Source: Streptomyces sp. TSRI0281 (GTDB lineage Bacteria; Actinomycetota; Actinomycetes; Streptomycetales; Streptomycetaceae). Taken from it: 64,000 bases of DNA. How positions within the stretch are numbered: position 1 is the stretch's first letter; each line of letters starts with the position of its first letter. The notes beneath the pieces are model-generated. The model searched no databases and was not told where the DNA came from. It saw nothing but the letters and a program-made list of their open reading frames with translations. A program made the position numbers and the translations under genes. The stretch lies in the NCBI RefSeq assembly GCF_001905125.1, contig NZ_LWLE01000033.1:1-64000 (forward strand). The letters are read 5' to 3'. Shown here in pieces: positions 27,904 to 34,585 of this stretch.

Positions 27904-28646
27904 CGGCACCGGTCTTCGTCGTCGAACGGATGCCCAGCGGGCCCGAGTTCGTCCTGGACGGCCCCGAAGGGCGGCACGCCGTCTCCGTGCGGAGGCTGCA
28001 CGCCGGTGAGGACGTCGTCCTGACGGACGGTCTGGGCCGGTGGGCGGAGGGCGTCGTACGGGCCGCCGAGGGCAAGGACCGGCTGGTGATCACGGACCTC
28101 GCGACCGTTCACGAGGAGCCCGCGCCCACCCCCCGTATCACCGTCGTCCAGGCCCTGCCCAAGGGTGACCGCGGCGAGGTCGCGGTGGAGACGATGACGG
28201 AGACGGGCATCGACGCCGTCGTCCCGTGGCAGGCCGCGCGCTGCATCACGCAGTGGAAGGGCGACCGCGGCCTCAAGTCCCTGGCGAAGTGGCGCGCCAC
28301 TGCCAGGGAGGCGGGAAAGCAGTCGCGCCGGGTCCGGTTCCCCGAGATCACGGAGGCGATGACGACCAAACAGGTCGCCGCCCTGCTGGCCGCGGCGGAC
28401 TTCGCGGGCGTGCTGCACGAGGACCGGGACTGCGACAGCGAACCGCTCGCCACCGCCGAACTCCCGGCGCGGGGCGAGATCGTGCTCGTCGTCGGCCCGG
28501 AGGGCGGCGTCTCCCCGCAGGAACTCGCCGCCTTCGCCGAGGCGGGCGCGCGGCCCTACCGGCTGGGCCGCAGCGTGCTGCGCACCTCCACGGCGGGGAC
28601 GGCCGCTGCCGCCCTGCTGCTGGGCCGCACCGGACGCTGGGGCTGA
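27900..28646 (+). CDS. rsmE: 16S rRNA (uracil-1498-N3)-methyltransferase
   Basis: A 248-residue SPOUT-class methyltransferase that modifies U1498 of 16S rRNA. Visible: an N-terminal PUA-like domain (GRHAVSVRRLHAGEDVVLTD), TVVQALPKGDRGEVAVETMTE, and the knotted SAM site near the end (VLVVGPEGGVSPQELAAF and LGRSVLRTSTAG). The GTG start at 27900 has AAGGAG just upstream and overlaps the stop of the preceding gene. Length and motifs match the family. Confidence 0.95.
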   Translation: MTAPVFVVERMPSGPEFVLDGPEGRHAVSVRRLHAGEDVVLTDGLGRWAEGVVRAAEGKDRLVITDLATVHEEPAPTPRITVVQALPKGDRGEVAVETMTETGIDAVVPWQAARCITQWKGDRGLKSLAKWRATAREAGKQSRRVRFPEITEAMTTKQVAALLAAADFAGVLHEDRDCDSEPLATAELPARGEIVLVVGPEGGVSPQELAAFAEAGARPYRLGRSVLRTSTAGTAAAALLLGRTGRWG

Positions 28647-28675
28647 GGGGCCGGAAGGGCGGAGTCCGGTAGCTC

Positions 28676-28822
28676 CGGGGGCTGTTGCGGCCGGGACCGG
28701 CATGTTCCGATTCGGACCGGCATGTTCCGATCCGGACTGGGCTGTTCCGGCCTGGATGCCCCGGACCGGCATGTTCCGTCCCGTGAGCGGACGTGTTCCC
28801 GAACCGGACCGGGCTGTTCAAG
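28676..28822. repeat. Degenerate 20-bp repeats with core GGACCGGCATGTTCCG
   Basis: Copies at 28694-28710, 28714-28730 and 28734-28750 are spaced exactly 20 bases. Further copies lie at 28763-28779, 28789-28803 and 28806-28822. Three copies carry the full core GGACCGGCATGTTCCG. The array fills the space after rsmE and runs into the start of the next gene. Confidence 0.85.
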
Positions 28823-29239
28823 GACGTCCGGCTTCCGGCGAAGGCCTCGGCGTACGCCGACGCGCTCACCGCGGACCCGGGCTCCGCGCTGCTGCGCGCC
28901 AAGCTGGACCTGACCGTGTTCCGGATGCTGCGCGGCACCCGCTGGCTCGCCGTGCTCAGCCTCTGCATCGCGGGCGTGTCGATCGACCTCTTCCCGACCG
29001 AGGGCGAGGCCCCCAGGGAACTGCCCCTGTCGTTCGGCACCCGGCTGTACGCGATCGCGCTGATGGCCGTGGCCTGGGGCCTCGGCGCCCTCCTCCGCTA
29101 CCGCCGACTGCGCAACGGGATCCGGCTCACCCTCCGGTCCCTGCTGAGCCGCGAACGCGGCATCCCCCAGGCGCTGTTCTGGACGGGCCTGATACCGGTC
29201 CTGCTGACGATCTGGTTCGACCGGCCGCGCAAGAAGTGA
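28793..29239 (+). CDS. Small hypothetical membrane protein
   Basis: A 148-residue protein with three probable membrane helices at about residues 49-66 (RWLAVLSLCIAGVSIDLF), 80-98 (RLYAIALMAVAWGLGALL) and 128-142 (ALFWTGLIPVLLTIWF), and a basic stretch RYRRLRNGIRLTLR between the last two. I do not recognise a family. The GTG at 28793 is the first start in the frame but sits inside the 20-bp repeat array and has no clear ribosome site, so the N-terminus is uncertain. It lies 61 bases before the HIT gene on the same strand. Confidence 0.65.
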   Translation: MFPNRTGLFKDVRLPAKASAYADALTADPGSALLRAKLDLTVFRMLRGTRWLAVLSLCIAGVSIDLFPTEGEAPRELPLSFGTRLYAIALMAVAWGLGALLRYRRLRNGIRLTLRSLLSRERGIPQALFWTGLIPVLLTIWFDRPRKK

Positions 29240-29300
29240 TCCGCACCGACCCGGATAGCATGCCCCTGTACTGATCACCGACGACCGAGGAGACCCGGCC

Positions 29301-29660
29301 ATGGCGGGAGAGCCGCAGACCGACTGCCTGTTCTGCAAGATCGTCTCGGGAGACATCCCGGCGACCATCGTCCGCGAGAGCGAGACGACCGTCGCCTTCC
29401 GCGACATCAACCCGCAGGCCCCGACACACGTCCTGGTCATCCCCAAGGCGCACTACCCGGACGCCGCCTCGCTGGCCGCCGCCGAACCGCAGATCGCCGC
29501 GGACATGCTGCGCGAGGCCGGACAGGTCGCCGCCGACGAGAAGATCGACGGGAGCGGCTACCGGCTGGTCCTCAACACCGGCTCCGGCGCCGGCCAGACC
29601 GTCTTCCACGCCCACGCCCATGTACTGGGAGGCCGCGGCCTCCAGTGGCCCCCCGGATAA
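29301..29660 (+). CDS. HIT family (HINT-type) nucleotide-binding protein
   Basis: A 119-residue histidine-triad protein, probably a phosphoramidase on AMP-amine or AMP-lysine bonds. The N-terminal zinc-type motif is DCLFCKIVSGDIPA, followed by THVLVIPKAH, and the triad is VFHAHAHVLGGRGLQWPPG at the C-terminus. The middle position of the triad is Ala where Val or Ile is usual, with the histidines kept. ATG start with GAGGAGA upstream. It lies 15 bases before the RNase Z gene, probably in one operon. Confidence 0.95.
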   Translation: MAGEPQTDCLFCKIVSGDIPATIVRESETTVAFRDINPQAPTHVLVIPKAHYPDAASLAAAEPQIAADMLREAGQVAADEKIDGSGYRLVLNTGSGAGQTVFHAHAHVLGGRGLQWPPG

Positions 29661-29675
29661 CGGGCGCCCCCAGCC

Positions 29676-30584
29676 ATGTCCGTACGAGAACTGGTGGTGC
29701 TCGGCACCGCCAGCCAGGTCCCCACCCGGCACCGCAACCACAACGGCTATCTCCTGCGCTGGGACGGCGAGGGCATCCTCTTCGATCCCGGCGAGGGGAC
29801 CCAGCGCCAGATGCTCCGGGCCGGTGTCGCCGCGCACGACATCAACCGGATCTGCGTCACGCACTTCCACGGCGACCACTCGCTGGGCCTGGCCGGAGTG
29901 ATCCAGCGGATCAACCTGGACCAGGTGCCGCACCCCGTCACCGCGCACTACCCGGCGAGCGGGCAGCACTTCTTCGAGCGGCTGCGGTACGCGACCGCCT
30001 ACCGCGAGTCCGTCGAGCTGACCGAGGCGCCCGTCGCCGCCGACGGGGTGCTGGCCACCACGGACACGTACACCCTCGACACCCACCGGCTCTCGCACCC
30101 CGTCGAGTCGTACGGCTACCGGCTGACCGAACCCGACACCCGGCGCATGCTGCCCGCCAGGCTCGCCGAGCACGGCATCCGGGGCCCGGACGTCGGCCGG
30201 ATCCAGCGCGAGGGAGCACTCGGCGCGATCACGCTCGACGAGGTCTCCGAGCACCGGCGCGGACAGCGGTTCGCGTTCATCATGGACACCAGGCTCTGCG
30301 ACGGCGTGTACGCGCTCGCCGAGGGCTGCGACATGCTGGTCATCGAGTCGACCTTCCTCGACGAGGACGAACGGCTGGCCACCGACCACGGCCACCTGAC
30401 CGCCGGACAGGCGGCCCGGGTGGCGAAGGAAGCGGGCGTACGGCACCTCGTGCTGACCCACTTCTCGCAGCGGTACAACGACCCGGGGCTCTTCGAGGCC
30501 CAGGCCCGCGCCGCAGGGTTCGAGGGCGGACTCACCGTCGCCCAGGACCTGATCCGGGTCCCGCTGCCCACCCGGCACCTCTGA
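29676..30584 (+). CDS. rnz: Ribonuclease Z (tRNA 3'-processing endonuclease)
   Basis: A 302-residue metallo-beta-lactamase-fold nuclease that removes the 3' trailer of tRNA precursors. Visible: VLGTASQVPTRHRNHNGYLL at the N-terminus, the metal motif THFHGDHSLGLAGV (about residues 62-75), the exosite region RYATAYRESVELTEAP, FIMDTRLCDGV, and DHGHLTAGQAARVAKEAGV with the HFSQRY ligand near the end. Length is normal for the short form. It sits between the HIT gene and the deaminase gene, all on the plus strand. Confidence 0.95.
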   Translation: MSVRELVVLGTASQVPTRHRNHNGYLLRWDGEGILFDPGEGTQRQMLRAGVAAHDINRICVTHFHGDHSLGLAGVIQRINLDQVPHPVTAHYPASGQHFFERLRYATAYRESVELTEAPVAADGVLATTDTYTLDTHRLSHPVESYGYRLTEPDTRRMLPARLAEHGIRGPDVGRIQREGALGAITLDEVSEHRRGQRFAFIMDTRLCDGVYALAEGCDMLVIESTFLDEDERLATDHGHLTAGQAARVAKEAGVRHLVLTHFSQRYNDPGLFEAQARAAGFEGGLTVAQDLIRVPLPTRHL

Positions 30585-30636
30585 ATCACGGCAGCACCCG
30601 AAACACACCAGCACCACCATTCGTGAGCGAGACGAC

Positions 30637-31629
30637 GTGCACCTCCCCAAGGCAGAACTCCACCTCCACATCGAAGGCACCCTCGAACCCGAGCTGGCCT
30701 TCGCGCTCGCCGAACGCAACGGGGTGAAGCTGCCGTACGCCACCACCGAGGAGCTGCGCACCGCCTACCTCTTCGACGACCTCCAGACCTTCCTCGACCT
30801 GTACTACGCGCTGATGGCGGTGCTGCGGACCGAGGACGACTTCACCGAACTCGCCGACGCCTACCTCACCCGCGCCGCCGCCCAGGGCGTACGGCACGCG
30901 GAGATCTTCTTCGACCCGCAGGCGCACACCGCCCGCGGCGTCCCGATCGGCACCGTGATCGAGGGACTCGGCAGGGCGCTGGAGCGCAGCGAGGAGACGC
31001 ACGGCATCTCCACCCAGCTGATCCTGTGCTTCCTGCGCGACCGGTCGGCCGAATCGGCGCTGGAGACCCTGGAGGCGGCGAAGCCGTATCTGCACCGGAT
31101 CAGCGCCGTCGGCCTGGACTCGGCGGAGGTCGGCAACCCGCCCGCCATATTCCGTGAGGTGTACGAGGCGGCCGCGGCGCTCGGACTGCGCAAGGTCGCC
31201 CACGCGGGGGAGGAGGGCCCGCCGGAGTACATCCGGGAGGCCCTGGACGTCCTGGGCGTCGAGCGCATCGACCACGGACTGCGCTGCATGGAGGACCCCG
31301 GCCTGGTACGGCGGCTGGTCGCGGACCGGATCCCGCTCACGCTCTGCCCGCTGTCCAACGTACGGCTGCGCGCCATCGACATCCTGGAGGACCACCCCCT
31401 GCGGGAGATGATGGCCGCCGGGCTGCTCTGCACGGTGAACTCCGACGACCCCGCCTACTTCGGCGGGTACGTCGGAGACACCTTCCACGCGGTCCACGAG
31501 GCGCTCGCCCTGGACCACGAACAGCTGCGCACGCTGGCCCGCAACTCCTTCGAGGCGGCCTTCCTCGACCACGACGAGGAGCGCAGGGCGCGCTACCTCT
31601 CCGAGGTCGAGGCGTACGCGTTCGACTGA
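30637..31629 (+). CDS. Adenosine deaminase family protein, adenine deaminase-like signature
   Basis: A 330-residue metal-dependent deaminase. The metal and catalytic motifs are complete: HLHIEGTLEPE (residues 7-17), HAGEEGPPEY near 189, ERIDHGLRC near 209, CPLSNVRLRAI near 237 and NSDDPAYFGGYVGD near 268. Classical adenosine deaminases usually have a TDDPGIS-type loop at the last site; SDDPAYFGGY is what I associate with adenine deaminases of this superfamily. The substrate may therefore be adenine rather than adenosine; this is inference. GTG start. The last 37 bases overlap the end of the convergent MFS gene. Confidence 0.88.
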   Translation: MHLPKAELHLHIEGTLEPELAFALAERNGVKLPYATTEELRTAYLFDDLQTFLDLYYALMAVLRTEDDFTELADAYLTRAAAQGVRHAEIFFDPQAHTARGVPIGTVIEGLGRALERSEETHGISTQLILCFLRDRSAESALETLEAAKPYLHRISAVGLDSAEVGNPPAIFREVYEAAAALGLRKVAHAGEEGPPEYIREALDVLGVERIDHGLRCMEDPGLVRRLVADRIPLTLCPLSNVRLRAIDILEDHPLREMMAAGLLCTVNSDDPAYFGGYVGDTFHAVHEALALDHEQLRTLARNSFEAAFLDHDEERRARYLSEVEAYAFD

Positions 31630-32951
31630 CCGGACCCGCCCGCCGGACCGGCCGTCCGGAACGCGTTCCGGCCCAGGCGCCTGCGGCGCAGCGCGGGCAC
31701 CGCGAGTTCCGTGACGGCCTGTTCCGGTGCACCGAGCTTGGGCACGGCGCCGGGCAGGCCACCGGTGGTCGCGGCGAGCAGCGCGGCCGGGGCACCACCG
31801 CGACGGCGGACCGAGCCGGGCACCAGCGGACGGCCACCGGTGTGGAGGGCGACGGCGGTGACGGGGGCCGCCACCAGCAGGGTGACCGCTCCCAGGACCA
31901 GGCCCATCGCCGGATAACCGGCCTGCTCGGAGAGCACACTGCCCAGGAGCGGGCCGCAGGCCACCCCGACGGACGAGGCCGAGCCCGCGAGGACCGCCCA
32001 GCGTCCGCGTATGTCCAGCGAGGCGGCGAGGCCGATCAGATACGACAGGACCACCGGGTAGACGGTGTTCCACAGGATCTCGCCGGTCGCGAACGAACCG
32101 AGGTCCCGCGCCGAGGAACTGAGCACGATGCTCACCGCGATGATCATCGTGCCGAGCCCGATCGGTACTGCCCTGCCGAGCCGCGCGCCCAGCATTCCGG
32201 CACCCATCACACCGAGCAGCCCGGCTCCGAGCGCGGCGGCGAACACCGCGCCGATGGTGACCTCGGAGAGCCCCACCTGTACGACACCGATGCGGCTGCT
32301 CACCCCCCACAGCGCGTTCTGCGCCATGGACCAGATGAGCATCCCGGCCGCCAGCACCAGACCGGAGCGGCGGTGCGGCAGGCGTCCGGAGACCTGCGCC
32401 GGGCTCCGCGCCGCCGTGGCGGTACCGAGCCGTGCGGCGGCGGGCCAGACGAGCAGGGCGACCAGTGCGATCGAGGCGAACGGCAGCCGGTGGCCGCCGC
32501 CCAGGTGCGGGATCGTCAGATAGAGGGCGCCCGCGGTCGCGGAGACGGTGAGCAGCCCGAGCGACGAGGTCCGGTGCGGGTCGCGCTGGGCGGCGATCCC
32601 GGCGGCGGCGACGGCGGTCGCCGTACCGGAACCGAGGCCACCGATCATCGCGCCCAGGACCACCAGCGGAACGGACCCGGCCAGCGCGGCACAGCCGTAG
32701 CCCACTATCGCCAGCGTCAGTCCGATACGTGCCGGTCTCCGCGCCCCCCAGCGCTCGACGCGGCCCGCCAGAGTGAAACCGGCACTGGCCGAACTCAGCA
32801 GTAGTGCACTGCCGACCAGGCCCGCCTGGGCCGCACTGAGGCCCAGATGGACGCTGAGCCGGCCGACGATGGTGGGGAGCAGATAGGCGGCGAGGTAACC
32901 GGCGGTGAACACGGCAACCAAGGGCCACGCGGCGCGAGGGCGCGAGGACAT
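31593..32951 (-). CDS. MFS transporter
   Basis: A 452-residue multi-pass protein with about 12 hydrophobic helices, of the major facilitator superfamily. The first helix starts at residue 8 (WPLVAVFTAGYLAAYLLPTIVG), and the cytoplasmic loop between helices 2 and 3 holds VERWGARRPARIGL, a degenerate form of the MFS motif A. The frame is open to 33122, but the extension is Pro/His-rich and non-membrane. ATG at 32951 with AGGAA upstream is chosen; 32969 is an alternative. The end overlaps the deaminase gene. It is divergent from the PfkB kinase gene with a CRP-like site between. The substrate is unknown. Confidence 0.85.
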   Translation of the reverse strand: MSSRPRAAWPLVAVFTAGYLAAYLLPTIVGRLSVHLGLSAAQAGLVGSALLLSSASAGFTLAGRVERWGARRPARIGLTLAIVGYGCAALAGSVPLVVLGAMIGGLGSGTATAVAAAGIAAQRDPHRTSSLGLLTVSATAGALYLTIPHLGGGHRLPFASIALVALLVWPAAARLGTATAARSPAQVSGRLPHRRSGLVLAAGMLIWSMAQNALWGVSSRIGVVQVGLSEVTIGAVFAAALGAGLLGVMGAGMLGARLGRAVPIGLGTMIIAVSIVLSSSARDLGSFATGEILWNTVYPVVLSYLIGLAASLDIRGRWAVLAGSASSVGVACGPLLGSVLSEQAGYPAMGLVLGAVTLLVAAPVTAVALHTGGRPLVPGSVRRRGGAPAALLAATTGGLPGAVPKLGAPEQAVTELAVPALRRRRLGRNAFRTAGPAGGSGQSNAYASTSER

Positions 32952-33162
32952 GGGCGTTCCTGAAGACATGCCTGAGAAGGCAGGGGGTGGCAAGGCGGGG
33001 AGGGTGGAACGAGGGGGGTGGAGCCAGGGGTGAAGACAGGGGTGGGGCAAGGGGGAAAAGCGGAAAATGAGGGGAGATGGGGCACTCGTCGGTAACAGCC
33101 CCCAACGGTGCTCGCGGGCCAATTTGTATCAAGTGCTCCCAGCCGATCGAAAGCCGCTCCAG

Positions 33163-33178
33163 TGTGATCTAGGTCACT
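33163..33178. promoter_or_regulatory. CRP-like palindrome TGTGATCTAGGTCACT
   Basis: GTGATCTAGGTCAC matches GTG-N6-GNCAC, the motif reported for Streptomyces CRP, and also the general TGTGA-N6-TCA frame. It lies in the 393-base gap between the divergent MFS and PfkB genes, 167 bases before the PfkB start. Just downstream the sequence is AT-rich with TTATGC repeated three times (33178-33231), a probable promoter zone. Confidence 0.55.
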
Positions 33179-33344
33179 TATGCGTTTATGCATTCCAGAG
33201 CCGGGTAACAGCGCATGTTTATGCAGGTCAGGTCGGTCTGAGCGGCACGGCGCAAACACCCCGTCCGACGACGCGAATCGGGCACACTGACCGGATCGGG
33301 CAGCGAACGCACGGACCAGATCCGCCACGGCCGGGGAGCGCACG

Positions 33345-34448
33345 GTGAGCACAGACATTCCAGGCATCGACCCGCTGCTGGCGCTGCGCGCCCCGCAGGA
33401 CCCCGCGTGCGACGTCTTCCTGACCGGCACGGTCTTCCTCGACATCATCTTCACCGGGCTGGACAGCGCCCCGGTGCGCGGCACCGAGTCCTGGGCGCGG
33501 GGCATGGGCTCCAGCCCCGGCGGCGTCGCCAACATGGCCACCGCCCTCTCCCGGCTCGGCCTGCACACCTCACTGGCCGCGGCCTTCGGCGACGACCACT
33601 ACGGGGAGTACTGCTGGGACGCCCTCGAACAGGGCGAAGGCATCGACCTGTCGATGTCCCGCACCGTCCCCGGCTGGCACTCGCCGGTCACGGTCTCCAT
33701 GGCCTACGAGGGCGAGCGGACGATGGTCTCCCACGGCCACGAGGCGCCGGCCCCCGCCATGGCCACCGTGCCCGGCCGGACGTTCCCGCACTGCCCGCCG
33801 CGCGCACGGGCCGCCGTCGCCTCACTCGCCCCGGGCCGCAGCGAACCCTGGGTGGCCTCCGCCGCCCGGCACGGCGCCCGGATCTTCGCCGATGTCGGCT
33901 GGGACGAGACCGGCCGCTGGGACCTGGACGCGCTGCCGGACCTGGCGCACTGCGAGGCGTTCCTGCCCAACGCCGAGGAGGCGATGCGCTACACCCGCAC
34001 CGACTGCCCGCGAGCCGCCGCCCACGCACTCGCCGGCCGCGTGCCCCTCGCCGTGGTCACCCTGGGCGCGGAAGGGGCGTACGCGGTCGACGGGCGGACC
34101 GGCGCCACGGCCGAGGTGCCCGCCATCGACGTGGCGGCACTCGATCCGACCGGCGCCGGTGATGTCTTCGTCGCCGGGTTCGTCACCGGGACCCTCGCCA
34201 ACTGGCCGCTGGCCGACCGGCTGGCCTTCGCCGGGCTGACCGCGGCCCTCTCGGTGCAGGAGTTCGGCGGCTCGCTGTCCGCTCCCGGCTGGGCGGAGAT
34301 CGCCGCCTGGTGGCAGCAGGTGCGCACCTGCGCCGACCAGGACCCGGCCGCGCTGGAGCGGTACGCGTTCCTCCAGGAACTGCTGCCCGCCGCCGCCCGC
34401 TCCTGGCCGCTGCGCCGCGCGGTGCCGACGATCGGCTTCCGTCAGTGA
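33345..34448 (+). CDS. PfkB family carbohydrate kinase
   Basis: A 367-residue ribokinase-family sugar kinase. Visible: the N-terminal DVFLTGTVFLDIIFTGLDSA, the signature-1 region SSPGGVANMATALSRLGLHT (about residues 56-75), FLPNAEEAMRYT, VVTLGAEGAYAVDG, and the ATP/anion-hole signature DPTGAGDVFVAGF (about 268-280) with the catalytic Asp. GTG start preceded by GGGGAG. The exact sugar cannot be told from sequence. Its divergent partner is an MFS transporter, and the shared intergenic region has a CRP-like site, so carbon control of a sugar uptake and phosphorylation pair is plausible but inferred. Confidence 0.9.
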   Translation: MSTDIPGIDPLLALRAPQDPACDVFLTGTVFLDIIFTGLDSAPVRGTESWARGMGSSPGGVANMATALSRLGLHTSLAAAFGDDHYGEYCWDALEQGEGIDLSMSRTVPGWHSPVTVSMAYEGERTMVSHGHEAPAPAMATVPGRTFPHCPPRARAAVASLAPGRSEPWVASAARHGARIFADVGWDETGRWDLDALPDLAHCEAFLPNAEEAMRYTRTDCPRAAAHALAGRVPLAVVTLGAEGAYAVDGRTGATAEVPAIDVAALDPTGAGDVFVAGFVTGTLANWPLADRLAFAGLTAALSVQEFGGSLSAPGWAEIAAWWQQVRTCADQDPAALERYAFLQELLPAAARSWPLRRAVPTIGFRQ

Positions 34449-34585
34449 GCGGGTGAGCCGGTGAACACGTGCCCGGTAAAACCTCTCGGTGTTGTCGGTG
34501 GTGAGTCGTAGGCTTGGTAATCCAGAGGTTGTCGAGCAGCGAGAACCCTGCAACGGGAGGTATGCGCAGGCCCGCGGGCCGGCCC

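Noticed and set aside
28702..29274. Frames reading the 20-bp repeats as coding (MFRFGPACSDPDW type)
   Set aside because: Repeat-derived peptides in a frame other than that of the membrane protein; no ribosome site and the frame lacks family motifs.
32952..33122. N-terminal extension of the minus-strand MFS gene to 33122
   Set aside because: The added 57 residues are Pro/His-rich with no membrane character, and the ATG at 32951 has a better ribosome site.
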